Shown in pieces: positions 11,501 to 23,730 of a stretch of DNA of 64,000 bases. Numbering within the stretch: the stretch's first letter is position 1; the number at the start of each line of letters is the position of its first letter. The position numbers were made by a program, and so were the translations under genes. The stretch lies in assembly GCA_973895155.1 (NCBI GenBank), contig OZ316892.1, positions 6,882,001 to 6,946,000 of the forward strand, read 5' to 3'. This DNA comes from Marsupella aquatica. Its lineage: Eukaryota; Marchantiophyta. The notes under the pieces were generated by a model. It worked only from the letters and a program-made list of their open reading frames with translations, searched no databases and was not told the DNA's origin.

Positions 11501-12901
11501 GAGTTGCTGTTCATGAAAGATTACGGGGTTTGGTAATTTTTTTAAGACTGTTTAAGGTTTGCCTTTTTCACAGGGTGACAAATGTCACAAGAATACACTA
11601 GTAAGAAGGAGAAGATGCTAAGAATGTTTTGTATCTGATTTCGTTACATTAGTTTTTATGGCAAAAATATCGTTATTTTAGCATTATGGTCTCTACCAAT
11701 CCTACATGGAAAGGAATGGGCCAAAATAAATGCTCATGTGTAATGCTTATTTTATCTAGAAGTTTTAATCATCTTCATAAGTAGCCAAATATTTTCTCCT
11801 TCCTTCAAAGGATTTACATTTACTGAACTTCATTTCCAAATATTTTTGTCTCAAGCCTATCTTTGGAGTGCTCCAGTTTGTTTGTGCAACAAGCGCACAA
11901 AACATCTTGTAAAGTCAAGCTTATCCATGGTATGCACTACCCAATAAGTGCACAGGGAGTTAAGTCTATGCAGGTCTGGTTGTGCCCAATTACAGAACTG
12001 CAACAAATGCAAGTTGAGCACTTAGAGCAAGAAATTTGGGCTCTACCACCTCCATTTCCATTCTAAGCCTGGCCTCCATGCTCAATGTCTTTGCCTCCCA
12101 ATCACTCTGAGTTTGGTTCATTATAGTCTGGAATTGCTATTTCATTGTGAACTTTGCGTCTCGGGTTTGCACAATAAAAGCTGACAGTCGTATATATATT
12201 TAAACTACACTCAGGGATTTAAACAGAATAATGGGGGGTATCTTGGTATGGAGTATGTAATGACATAAGACAGGGTATACTGTGTCACATTTTGTTGTGC
12301 AATTACCGGGACGTGTGAACTTGCTGTCTGGTGATCTGGTCCCACACCTTAAAGTCCTCGTACCCTAAACCCTCGTCCAGCACCTTAGGAACTGAATAAG
12401 TACATGTAAGTACTTTACATAATCATTGCGAACTCTTATCAATAAAAGCTTCTGGTGTACTCTCTATGATAAATGCATATGTACACTCATAAATGGAAAT
12501 GCACTTATATATCTGTTCTCTAGTTAAGGTCAAGATGCACTTATGAAAAGTGGACTTTTTGTGTGTTGAGGCGAAATATATTGTGACATTGGGGGACCAC
12601 TACATGACCAGGCTGCCCTTAATTACCAAATGCATTTATCCAGGTTGCTCTTGTAATTGACCAGTCTGGACCACCGTGGGCATGTATACTACTGTAGACG
12701 ACATTGGACCTAACCAGAGTTTCCTCTGCCTAAGTACACACTCCATAATTGCAAACCTTGGCTTATTGCAAGGTGGACTTTATGTTCTTACTGTTACCTG
12801 TTGTTTGCACTCTTTCATAAGTGGAACAACGTCCCTGCATTAGACCCAGCAAAGCAGGGCAAATAAGGGACCCTTACCAGTTCATTTTGATATTTATGCT
12901 T

Positions 12902-13258
12902 GCCACCTTTGGTCCAATTGTTAGATGCTGCCCATTGCTACAATCCATTCACCCCCATTTCCCCACCTTCGGTCCCATTGTTATGCTGCCCATTGCTACA
13001 ATCCTTCAGGTGATAAGTTAGTGACCTCCATTTTGCCACCTTCAGTTCCATTGTGACATGCTACCCATTGCTACAATCCATTCAGGTGATAAGAAAGTGA
13101 TCTCCATTTGCCTCCTTCAGTCCCATTGTTAATTGCTACCCACTGCCAGATTCCATTCAGGTGATAAGAAAGTAACCTACATTTTGGCACCTTCAGTCCC
13201 ATTGTTAGATGCTGCCCATAGCCAGATTCCATTTAGATGATCAGAAGTGAACTCCAGT
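12902..13258. repeat. Minisatellite, five units of about 60-76 bp
   Basis: Units start near 12902, 12962, 13035, 13110 and 13186, each opening with a version of GCCACCTTCAGTCCCATTGT and containing CCCATTGCTACAATCCATTC. Later units add CAGGTGATAAGAAAGTGA. Divergence between units is about 10-25 percent, so the array is not recently homogenised. Confidence 0.85.
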
Positions 13259-13259
13259 T

Positions 13260-14900
13260 TTTTCTAAAGTGTCAAGTAATTTGTGTGCAAAGGGCTTTGG
13301 TTAACCTCACTTTGAGGTGGTGGTTTGTGCAAAAAGATAACCTAATTATGTACCTTATGTACCTTGAACATGAACTTGGAACCTCACTTTACAATGAAAG
13401 ACTCCTACCACTGGGCTACACTTGTTAGGACAACTAATGTATTAAGTGAATCCTTGGGTAACATTCAGAAACTGCAGAGACCCAAAATGGGTTTTCCAGG
13501 AATGCTGTTCCAGAATGTTGTAATGAGATGGAGGGAAGGCTTGGAAATCCACAACACACTAGCCAAGGTTAGATGTAGGGTAATCCCCCGGGACCCATGG
13601 CCTGGAGGGGGTTAATATATGCTTTCATTGGCAAAGGCGGTGAACCCAAAGGGAGTTACAGCCATGGCCCCCAAACAGGCCATGGGTTAGCAAGTGTAAC
13701 CCCTGACACAATCTTTACACATAATATGTTCTGAAACTTTAAGTCTCGATGAGGCTGGCTTGGATTATGAGATTTGGAACCCCCAGGCCAAGCTGGCTAG
13801 AGGGTCACATCTGGGGACTTCCCTTGAAACTGCAAAGGACAAAAAAGGGAGGGGGTTGGGGTGGGCAGAATAGACCAAGCAATGGAAAGCTAATAACGCC
13901 TAACCAGAGTAGGGTAGAGAGGGCAGGGCAAGAGTAGGCAATGAGATCCATGCACCACATAAGGCCGTGTGCACATGCACTAACTTGGTCTCCATACCCA
14001 TCCCGTAATGCACTTTTACACATTTGCACCATAAAATATCAAGGGGTTGCTTTTTGCCTTTGTTGTATAGTAGCACTTGTACAGTGAAATGTACACAAAT
14101 TGTACATTTGTGCTAATCATGTCTTGCACTGATCAATTATTAGTTCTCGAGTAAAATATATAAGTTGGGGTATCTTCCCAAAAGGACTAGCACCAAGATC
14201 TTTGTCATTGTTGTATAAAAGCCATTATTTTGCAAACTGCATAGCGAGAGCCTACACTGTTCCCACTGATTCTGGTGACGCAGATTTTTGGCTACACTCA
14301 TGAATTTGTGTTACCTAGAAAAACTTTACATGCAACTATTCTTATTTCTCTGCCCAATGGAAAGACGGTGAGTACCCCGGGTAAGGCTAGAAAATCATTC
14401 ACTTCTACGAGTCATGAGAAGCACAATCAATACGCATCGTGTTGTGCCTTTTGTTCTTTGCGAACTGGTATCGGCAACTGGCTGCAGCCAGTCCATCTGA
14501 GCTCTCACCGATACTTTCCACAGCAACAAAAGTGCATGGTTTTTTAACCTGCAGTTTGGTAATGGCGGGTGCATGAACAGTGCAAACCCGTCGCACTAAC
14601 TTACCCCATAACCAATGGCAAATCCAAATGGTGGGAAAGAAAAGCAAAGCACAATTGAACCCTCACCTACTGCACTCGCCAGAGCCAAATACATTGAATC
14701 AAAGAATGAAGATGACTGAATGCCATGAATGTGTGAGGAACTGAAGGCAATCATGTACACAGTCTGCACAATGAGGACTTTAGGGATGTCAGTCTGCTTG
14801 CACAATTTTGTGAAGTCACTACATTGACGACAGTCTGGTACGCCTGATGAAAGTACCCTTGCACACTGTACATTTCAATTCAACCAAGACTCTCTGCGAT
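13260..14900. other. Intergenic DNA upstream of the MULE, no gene recognised
   Basis: This stretch should hold the left end of the MULE if the element is complete. I could not identify a terminal inverted repeat by eye. No host gene is recognised. Confidence 0.4.
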
Positions 14901-16496
14901 TTGGATGAAGAAAGAATGCACCAATGTTGTGTGCTTAGCTGTTGAATTAGAAGTCCAGCGGAACAAGAATACACCGGAATGTCAGTTTTCCAGTACTAAT
15001 TTCATTTTTTTCATTGATGTGGAGAATCAGTACGCAATGGCGGACCTTGGCTGTTTTGATCACAATCTTCACACGACTATCGAAGAAGGCCACATTCCGT
15101 GCCACAGCCTTATCGTTCAAACCTATCGCGATTCAGATGTGATAGAACTCAGGTTACTACCGATGACTTGGAATGGGTGAAGAACGAAGCTTTCATTCCC
15201 AAGTCAAGGCTCGTTGATCTTCTAAGAAACAAGACCTGGTTTCAACACTTGTTTCAAAGTGCAGGGCACCAAAAGAAGGAATGAACATGCTGGAACTGTG
15301 GAAGTGAGACACTGGTGTAGTTATGGTCCGAGAGATGACAAGGTGAATGTTAGCCCTACATTGCTCTCTGAAGGAAAGATGGAATCACAGGACAGGTCCC
15401 CATGAAAAGAAGTACCAAAATTGGAGCCAGTTTTAGAAGGGGTTGTAGATGGCACTTTACTGCCATCTTCAAGTATAAGGAGCGTGCTCATGACGTGCTC
15501 TTATGGATGCATTGCAGAGAACACTGGGACAGTGCACAACAAATCTGCCATGGTATGCACAACCCTATAGCATTACAACACGCGCACACATTGCTCCACG
15601 TATCTCAATGGAGCTCAGGGAAAGTATTGAGAGGCTGCTTAGGACTGGGGTGTCTCCTACAGGCATCATGAAAATGCACAGAGAGGAACTTAGAGTACAG
15701 TATCGGACAGACCACCCAGCAGATGATGACCAGGTGATTTGGTCTAGAGATATGTGTTTGTCCCTAAAAGATATACACAATGTCCAAAGGGAGGTCAACA
15801 TGCAATACAAACATTGCAGGTCAAAGTATTCTACTGGTTTGAAGTTGTGGGTTGAGGCAAATGGTGGCAACGCGCTATTTTACCAAGAGCTAGTTGACTC
15901 CACTAAGACCCCATTCATTTTTGTTTTTGCCACTGAGTGGATGATGTCTAAAATGGCAACTCTTGGGCGCAACAATGTTGTTGCACTAGATGGAACTTTT
16001 GGCACTAATGAGTATTGGGTGAGTTGTTTTAATCATTCTTCATCCATGCCTTCTTGTTACATTTTGCTTTTTTGCATGACTGACGTCCCCCTTCTATTAA
16101 TTGGGTGTTTACACATGTTGTATAAATTGACTAACCTTAACTCTATAGCTTCAACATATGCAGTATGAACTACACACCTTGTTGTGTTTTGATGAATGGC
16201 AAAATGGGATCCCAACTTGTTGGGCTTTGACTGAATCTAAAGCAGAAGCAGATTTGAGGATTGTTCTTGAGGCTGTGAAAGGAGCCGTTGAACGAACTAG
16301 GACTGAAGTTCTGAAATTTGAGGACATGTAGATGCCCTCTGCATTTCTTGTTGATTGTGCTGATGAAGAGCACAATGCCTTGATGTAAGTGACACACCTT
16401 CCTCTTTTTGTGTTTTCGTCCCTCCTTGCTTAAATGTAACAATGATTTTATTTGGAGTTTATGTCATGCATGTCAAAAATTGTCATTTCTTAACAT

Positions 16497-16830
16497 TGTC
16501 CACTCCAACCCACATTCACCAGTTAGACTAAGCAGCACGCCCTGATCGATTCCGAACATGAAGTTACTTTTTCAAAACGATGCCTCCTTCCCTTAGAATC
16601 CAGAATTTTCATACCTTACCCTTCCGTTGTACTTTTTGCTCAAAAAGTCCCAAACCGCCCCCCCCGCCCCGCCCCCACTTTAGAGCCACGTTCAAAAATT
16701 GCCGGTTTTTGAACATTGTCCACTCCAACCCACATTCAAACCCCCACTTTAGAGCCACTGCGTCAACAAATGTCATTTTTTTAAGTGTCTCCACTCCAAG
16801 TCATTTATGAATTTTGCATACCCTACCCTC
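16497..16830. repeat. Imperfect C-rich direct repeats inside a MULE intron
   Basis: CATTGTCCACTCCAACCCAC occurs at about 16,497 and again at about 16,713, with a degraded third version at about 16,785. AAACCCCCACTTTAGAGCCA-type words recur at about 16,670 and 16,738. The array sits in the 550-bp intron 16385-16934 and includes a run of C with interspersed G at 16,659-16,677. Confidence 0.65.
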
Positions 16831-17873
16831 CCTTATGTATTATTTTGTCAAAATGTACCAAACCCCATTCTTTAATGTTGAGCCACCTGAAGTACCCCTG
16901 AAGTACCACTTTCATGAGTTTCATACTTTTGCAGGTCACTATGGCCTGGAGTCCCTATTGTTTTGTGTTTGTGGCATGTCCGACATGCCCAATACAAAAA
17001 CATCTTGAGGAAAATTCCAGACCCTGTTTCCAGGGCCGAGGTGAATAAGGAGTTGGGCGCCATCATGGATGCACTTGCAACAGGTACACTTTGGACTGGG
17101 TTGCACTACATTGTCTATTGGGGCATGCATGTTTGGACTTGTAACAAAATTTAGTTGTGCCACAAACATTTTGTCATTTTTATCATTTTCACACCTTCTT
17201 ATGCAGATGCAATGAACATGTCCACTAGCTTCATGACAAGGTGGATTGGCAAACATAGAGACTTTGTGGCATACTATGAGAAAGAATGGCACCATAGAGT
17301 GGAGAGGTGGGTGAGAAACTTCAGGAAATTCAAACATGCCAACCAGGACACCAATGGAGCAATTGAGAGGTGGCATGCAACTCTTAAATTGCACTTGAGG
17401 ATGGAAAAGCCTTTCAAGCTAAGTAGGAAGGTGGTATGGCTCGTGACACAACTAGTGAATGAGCTAGAACATTTCTTCTGGTGCTTGTCATGTATAAAGT
17501 GGCAAGGGAGGGTGAGAAACAAGAATATTGAGAACTATGTCTGGTCGGCCATTCTTAGAGCCAGGACAATCCCAGATGGTGATGTCACTTTCTTCACTGA
17601 CAGTGGAACAGCAATGGTGAAGTCTCAAACTCCACCGAAGACCAACAGTCACATATTGGAGAACTATGACAGTGAAGACTGTGTTTGCACTTGTGATAGC
17701 TCGATCCAGGGGAACACTTGTAAACATCAAGTGAAGATTCTGAGTATGAATGGAATGAGTGAAATTGACATACGTATTGCAGAGATTTGGCACACAATTT
17801 TGGCAGCATGGTAGCATGGGTCACTTGCACATTCGAGAGACCTGCGTTCGGTGAATTGTTTGAGGACGTTGAA

Positions 17874-18228
17874 CTGCCTGTTAGATATTGCTCTAGTCTT
17901 GTGACTCATGAGCTAACCACATTTAGTCTAACTCGAGTTAGGACTAAGCTAATGTTAGCGGTAGTGCTATTGTGTATTAAGCCAGGGCTGATGCCAGACC
18001 CTGGGTGGAACTTAGGCTCATTGTTACGGAGCTAGTTGAGAGATAGGGAGAGTTTGTGCTGTGGATGCTTGGTATGGCCAGTCGGCCTAGAGTGCAATAA
18101 AGCTCTTGTGTGTTCCCGTGGACGTAGCCTCATGTGGAGGTGAACCACGTATCTCTTTGTGTCGACTCTTGTGCGTTGGATGGTTCATGGGCTTGCCGTT
18201 GCGAATGTCGTCTATGCTCAACACTGCC
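17874..18228 (+). mobile_element. Solo LTR (copia family) with CTGCC target duplication
   Basis: A 345-bp LTR (17879-18223) starts TGTTAG and ends CTCAACA, bracketed by the 5-bp direct repeat CTGCC (17874-17878 and 18224-18228). Its 3' two thirds match the LTR of the intact element at 28.7-35.3 kb closely (landmarks GTGTGTTCCCGTGGACGTAG and GGTTCATGGGCTTGCCGTTG). The 5' third differs and lacks the 18-bp array. It lies inside the MULE coding frame. Removing the LTR and one duplication copy leaves the flanking MULE frames continuous, so it inserted into a once-open frame and later recombined to a solo LTR. Confidence 0.85.
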
Positions 18229-19065
18229 CACGTGTTTCAACATCACCCTCCCAATGGACAATAGTGATGCAGGAGATGAGAACTCAACAGGGAAGCAAGA
18301 TGGAAGATCAGAGCCTGTGGAAGCATTCATGGACGATGATTTCACTCAAGTTTTGCTTGAGATAATTCTCAATTGTGATGGAGACCTGAAGATCAGAAGC
18401 ATTGCAATGACGAAGCTCAAAAACTGGAGGCATGATGTGAGGAACATTGTGGCACAAAATGCCAAGAAGCGTGATGGTGTTGTCCGAGCTGCAAAGGCGA
18501 TGTCCTTCAAGCGAGTAGACGCAGAGAACAGCCAGAAAAGGCATCTCAGCATTGTTGATAACATCTACAAAGGATGGAAGCCCCCCTTGGCCACAAAGCA
18601 AACACAAGAGCAAAGGGCCATATCAAGAAGGAGAATGCACAGAGAAAAGCCTTGCCATTCAAAAAGGTTGGAGTGGTGAAGGAAACTACACAAGAGTTTA
18701 TGGACAGGGTAGCCGAAGACCACCACGCAGGAGGTACACAAACTTGCAGAACAAAACAGAAGATCATTACAATGTAAGATGGCACGACAATTCCAGATAA
18801 GGCAAAGGAGGGAAGAAGGAATTTCAGAGGTCTGAAGCAATCCATGACTCTGAACACGACAGTCCAACTGGGTCCTTCTCCAAATGACACGGTTATCCCA
18901 TTCAAAGTTGTAGATTTGAATGTGCCCTTGGCTAGGGCAATCGATTGGACAGCCAATGTGCCATTGAAGATGGTACATCCCTCAAACAATGTCTACGAGA
19001 CCATGTACAAGAATGCATCAACATTGTTCAGGCAGAAGCAAGAGGCCAATGACAAAGAGAACTAG

Positions 19066-19634
19066 GACAATGTAATTCATTCAGTTGCAAACCAATAAAA
19101 TGACCGTCCATGATAAATATTGAGTCATCTGCCCTATCTTATACATGGAAATTGTTGGTGATCATGTCACTTCTTTATTGAATAAGACTTACAAGTCACG
19201 ATCATGTACCGACCGTGCAATCTTCTAAGTAAGCAAGCTTTGTCATTTGTCTACACAGCTTAATTTAAGTACTGCTCAAAATTGGTGTGTAGCCCGATGA
19301 CTCTTGGTGGCACGAGTGGGAAGAGTTCTTTTCCTAAGGTCGAGTGTGGGAAGGCCTGTGGAGATTCAAGGAGGGTGAAGTTGATTGGCTCTTCCACTGT
19401 GCCATGAGAAGACTGCACTGTGGAGTCCAAGCCGGATGCTTAGGGGTTTCACTTCCACAAAAATGGCACATCATGTGCGATGAAGGATAGGGTTGTTTTA
19501 TTGGTTTGAAGGAAAGACTTATAAATTTTTGCAGAAGAACAATTATATGGTCTTTTAAATTCAATTTTGGGACTTATAAAAATATTAGGGTCTTTCTAAC
19601 CAAATTTTTGGAATATTCCAAGAATATTCTAACT
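19066..19634. other. Spacer between two convergent genes
   Basis: About 570 bp between the end of the MULE frame and the end of the opposing gene. I see no open frame or RNA feature I can support. It should contain both polyadenylation regions. Confidence 0.4.
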
Positions 19635-20797
19635 TTATAGGGGTTGACAAATAATTTTTTTCTTACATTTAGGGGGTCCAAGGCCAAATGAAGTCTGTGG
19701 AGATTGATTTCTCAACTCCCCAATTGTACGGTTAGGGTGGCTTGGAGGTCGATATGGCCGAGGAGCACAATCGTATTCAAGTTCGTCTGGACCATCTGAA
19801 TCATCATGGATACCTGTCTGCAATTTACCCTATAAAAATGGGAGAACATCCGTAAGAGAAAAAGCTGCAGCGTTCACAATCCGTAACTTTTTCAATGTAC
19901 ATGGCAGTAGCCAAAACATACAAAAAGCCAAAGGAGTAGGAGTACATGTTCGACTGTCGTGTCAGGCGAAGAATCTAGAAAGGATTTACGATGAGTCTGG
20001 TAGATGTTGTCTCGAATCCTCTGCAATGTATTGACTTTATGATCTTGTTTCCAAAATTTATAAGTTCTTTGGGCAGCGACCTTTTGCTCTTTCAATTCAG
20101 TACTAGACTCCCACTACAACACCTTCTTCTTGGCTTCCACCCACAACAGGGCACGGTCGGAATGCGTCCTAAGGATGCCCTTATTAGGTTCATCCATATT
20201 TTCAAACCTTTGTGCTGTAATGGGGCCCAAAGCATGACAAGCCACATTCAGGTGCAGCTGTGCAAAGTAACCTTCGCTGCCAATTTCTTCGTCAATTGCA
20301 ATAACCGAGTGACACACACGAGGAAGCCACTCAGAACGCAAGTTACTACTCCCAGCCTTACGAATGAGAGATCTCAATTGACGATATGCTTTGTTATCCA
20401 ACAAAGAATCCCAAGCATGCATGTGCAAGTCAGGTAGGACTACATGCTTGACACACTCTTTGAATGCAGGCATAACCCCAGGATTGGGGGGCAATGGCCT
20501 GACTGGGAAGGCCAGGTTTGCCTTTGCATTTATGCAAGAGCAAGAGCGAACATATGTTCCTTGGATTCCACGTATGTCTTTGACCCTTGCGCCACAACTC
20601 CCGATTTTGCTTGAGTTCTCAAAAAAGTGAGACCAAACATGGTTTTCCATCCTGCCTATGTACTTATACTTTCGACAACAAGAGCCCATTGCATAGACAA
20701 AGAACCTGTGATATCCGACCCTATCCTTCACCTTTGTGTAATGGAAACCCTCAATGGCAAGACGCTCTTCCAGCTTGGGACTCCCTGGGCGTGACAT
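19635..20797 (-). pseudogene. Unrecognised gene convergent with the MULE (one in-frame TAG)
   Basis: The frame opens at ATG 20797 and runs to a TAG at 20114-20116, then continues in the same frame to a good donor at 19945 (exon end 19946). A GT-AG intron (19818-19945) joins it in phase to a last exon, 19817-19635, ending in TAA. Ignoring the TAG this is about 345 codons. The N-terminal third has a Cys/His cluster (GSCCRKYKY, NHVWSH, GSCGARVKD, RSCSC) that could bind zinc. The middle is leucine-rich and helical (HAWDSLLDNKAYRQLRSLI), the part after the TAG is charged and possibly coiled-coil (KEQKVAAQRTYKFWKQDHK), and the last exon is acidic then Pro-rich. I do not recognise the family. Its position facing the MULE transposase suggests it may be carried by that element. 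Confidence 0.4.
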
Positions 20798-21139
20798 CGT
20801 AACAGGCAATGGCAGAGTTCAAAACAAGCTTCAATGCAAATTGACAATATGAAATGGGAAGGTTCAACTATGGTGCCATACATAGTATAAACTAGAACAA
20901 GCAATGGGACATACTGACCTGGCAACACAACTAACACAGAATGTGCTAGGCTAAACAAGCGCTATCTCCTCTTGAAAGATGAGTTGAAAGATCAGTAGTC
21001 AGCTACATTTTTGGGCAGTAGCTATGGCGGCCGCTGCCGGAGGTGCCAGTCTTCAAGGCAAATTAGACTAATTGCTAAAGTAGAAAACTCTGGCCCAAAC
21101 AACGTATGAAATACACCAGCAAGAACACCAAACTAATAC

Positions 21140-21949
21140 CTTTGTTGGACATTTCTCAATTTCAGCATAGACACCATCAATTTCTATCGACTGCAGAAGG
21201 GACTCCATTTCCTTCACCCTAGCTTTCAAGGCATGAAAATCAGAAGGATCGAAGGAGCTGCTAGACGCGGCCCCAGGAGTGGGTGACAAAATAGTGTTGT
21301 GACCATGAGAATCTACATCATCTAGGGCAGTCCTTGAGCACCCAGACTTCCAACAAGAGCGAGGCGTACAATGTTAGGTAACTACTCCTTCCCTTAAAAA
21401 CGACAATCACTGGATTACACCATTATTGTCATGCACACGAACCACAATTTCAACAAACGGCATCTTGTTGATAATGCCTCAAACCTTGCGCATCCTCCTC
21501 TAGAAAGCTGAGATCACTGGCACTTGTATTCCACAGGAAGGCCCTTCCTGCTTCAAACACAGTGGCACAGAAGGGGTGGGGGGGGGGCAATCTTTGGCAA
21601 CTCCGCAATCAACAAAAAACAAATCAAACTGGTCCATCCAACATCCTGTCTCTATGGAGTTACGCCCACATTTGTAAGGTCCTTTGATTGTTTTCAAACA
21701 CATAGTATTCTTCTTCTCATTGATGTTGGTGTAGGCCAGGTAATTAAACTTCCTGGGATAAGCATTAGGGGCATCAAAATGGACAATATAGCCAAACAAT
21801 GGACCAAACGTCACTGTCTGGCCTCCCCTTGTTGCTCTGTGAATTTCTCTAATCGTCGATCCTCCTGCCGTCTCCATTGAGTCCAGGAAATCTTGAGGCA
21901 CAATTGTCAGCAGGAATTTGAGACCTTGGAACTTGTTTTGGATGTGCAT
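21140..21949 (-). other. Coding-like exons upstream of the unrecognised gene
   Basis: The first open segment starts at ATG 21949 and runs 149 codons to 21500 (features TIREIHRATRGGQTVTFG, YKCGRNSIETGCWM). A second, about 21,370-21,140, has a Cys-containing start, a Ser-rich linker and a short heptad-like helix (FHALKARVKEMESLLQSIE), and ends at a consensus donor (AAG|GTATTA at 21139). No acceptor clearly joins this to the ATG at 20797, because a TGA lies in frame just upstream of it. These may therefore be a separate gene or the 5' exons of the same one. The family is not recognised. Confidence 0.3.
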
Positions 21950-22070
21950 ATTTCAAAATTGATCGAAGCTGTCCTCTGTTCTCTTTGAACTCGTTTGGAA
22001 CAGTCAAAATTTGAAATGTGTGATCCCTAGGTAGTCCCCGTCTTTCGCCAGCCCATGGTCGATGTGGGCC

Positions 22071-22191
22071 GTTGATATTCCAGGTGGGAGCTATCCAGAC
22101 CGTCTATGACATGGCTTCCTTTAGAAGCCACATGAGTCCCTCATTGTTAGGCCATTGACGTCCAATTAGGGACAATGTGGGCCGTCAATCT
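22071..22191. repeat. Two copies of a GTGGGCCGT(T/C)(G/A)AT motif
   Basis: ATGTGGGCCGTTGATATTCC at 22074 and AATGTGGGCCGTCAATCTCC at about 22171 are direct copies roughly 97 bp apart. They lie where the outer end of a MULE containing both convergent genes could be. I could not pair them with sequence near 14 kb. Confidence 0.45.
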
Positions 22192-22199
22192 CCACCAAT

Positions 22200-23290
22200 A
22201 CATGATGCACTGTTCAGCCCATTTCATGTGTTGAAATCTCAGCCTTAGGAAACCCCTGTTTACATCGGGACCGTTGAGGTAAACCAAAACTAACCAGCGA
22301 AAGGGTTCACCCAACCGCACTATTCACTATCCACTATCCACTATCCAAAATATAGCAGGAGTAGTGGGAACCAGCTGCGGGAACCAGGTCTGGCTTGACA
22401 CTATTCATTACCAATACCCTGTTCACAACCATGCTTTGCACAATACTACTGGCAGCTACCAGAGTTCCTCCAGTGCACCAATCTCAATATTAATTGCTAA
22501 TCTCGTGAGTTGTAGAAGCTAATTAAAAATCCTTGGGCCAAGCATGAGTCAATTAGTGTTAACACTAATTAGACGTTGACACTAATAGCAGCAAAGGTGT
22601 ACAATCCATACTTATCAAACCATACAATATACACACTAGATTTTGGCTTATTTGATTTAGAGCATGTTAGGGTTACTTTTTGGACATTAAAGTGATAGGA
22701 GCATGTTAGGACTCAAATGTTGCCAGAAATTGTGTGGTATAAACTCCAACTAGGATGAAGGTTCCCATAGGAATACTAGTTTTCCAAAGAGATGTCTTGC
22801 TTTTCTTGAAATTGTGTCTCAAAATTAGAACCATCCTATTCACACACAAGGCAGTCTATCTAGACTCATATGTTAATGTTCTCCAATTAATTCAGACATC
22901 TGTGTCTCCGCTACTATTCTCAGAATTCATTTTGGAGTCATCTCAGAATTCATTTTGGAGTCAACCAAAAAATACATGTAATCACACACCTATCCAGCTT
23001 CATCATAACAAACTCATTTATTACAAGCCCAATACCTGTGTGTTGCAAAGAAAATGTCAAGGTGAGGCAAAGAAATGCAAGTAAAACAAGGAAGTGTTGC
23101 ACACGGGGGGTGCATCAAGATTGCGGTGGTGGATGGGGGCAGGTGGATGGGAAGAATTTGGGATGGGTCTAGGGGCCATCTAACAGTGAGATAAATAGGT
23201 CCATCAACCAACAGCAAGAATGTTTTTGCACCCATAGCTCAATCCGGAAACAAACAATGGTGGAATTTTGGCAGGAGTGTGTAGAGAAAT
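22200..23290. other. Intergenic DNA, no gene recognised
   Basis: The stretch contains CACTATC-type short repeats (about 22,319-22,348). At 22,545-22,600 a patch with GACACTAAT words followed by GTGTACA resembles the end of the TIR element at 4.58-5.90 kb and may be an orphan end of that family. Confidence 0.4.
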
Positions 23291-23299
23291 TGTGTATTA

Positions 23300-23730
23300 G
23301 ACACTAAGAACATGATAGAGTTTGAGTAGACGCTCATTTGATTTGGGCCTGGTTCTTACTGAGGCGGCTGAGAATCTGTATGCGGTTAGTCGCCGTTCTC
23401 TTCCGGGTAGGAAATGCACAAGACTTCTTAGGGCATAAACCTGGATTGATGAGAGGCGTAGAGGTTGGCTCGCTTTTGGCAGTGGTTGCATTGTAACCGG
23501 GGTGTGAGGTGCCTGGTCTCCCATGTGATGTGTGGGTGGTCAGTCACGGCTCCCTGTGTTTTTGTGTTTGCTGGTCCTTTGCCCTTGGTCTGCCTCTTCA
23601 CTCGCGGGTTGCCTGGTGGCGGGGTTGAACTTGCGTCTGGTCTTTCGGCCTTCTCTGTTTGCCCTTCCCGTGGGGTTTTTCGCGGGGAAACTAAATTTAT
23701 AAAAATTTCTCTTTCAAGGAAGAACATGAT
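23300..23730 (+). mobile_element. LINE 3' end (terminal ORF fragment plus 3' UTR)
   Basis: Near 23,350-23,500 the frame reads EAAENLYAVSRRSLPGRK and then, after a stop, WIDERRRGWLAFGSG. This resembles the tail of plant LINE reverse transcriptases. It is followed by a GT-rich 3' UTR ending in TAAATTTATAAAAATTTCTC then TTTCAAGGAAGAAC. The LINE relic at 60-61.2 kb ends with a related CTCCTTTCAAGAAAAA sequence. The fragment is strongly 5'-truncated, and its boundaries are approximate. Confidence 0.45.

Larger units (their letters stand above)
15402..19065 (+). pseudogene. MULE (Mutator-like) transposase, decayed, with solo-LTR insertion
   Basis: Recognisable MULE features appear in order: an N-terminal GCRWHF...CHG zinc-binding region; the first catalytic Asp in VALDGTFGTNEYW (exon ending 16018); a second in FLVDCADEEH (exon 16149-16384); CLWHVRHAQYKNI (exon 16935-17083); the Glu in TNGAIERWHATLK; and a SWIM-type CxCx(n)CxH finger, CVCTC...CKH, near residue 180 of the exon starting 17207. 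All three introns are GT-AG. Breaks: a frameshift near 15,570, an in-frame TAG at 16329-16331, a stop/frameshift at 17812, a solo copia LTR at 17879-18223, a frameshift near 18,640 and TAA at 18775. The frame after the LTR continues to TAG at 19063. Coding-like frames at 14905-15284 may be an additional 5' part. The element is inactive, but most of the protein is still legible. Confidence 0.75.

Noticed and set aside
10716-11514. Several overlapping frames of 120-196 codons in the GC-rich island
   Set aside because: Present on both strands and in several phases; explained by low stop-codon density in GC-rich DNA.
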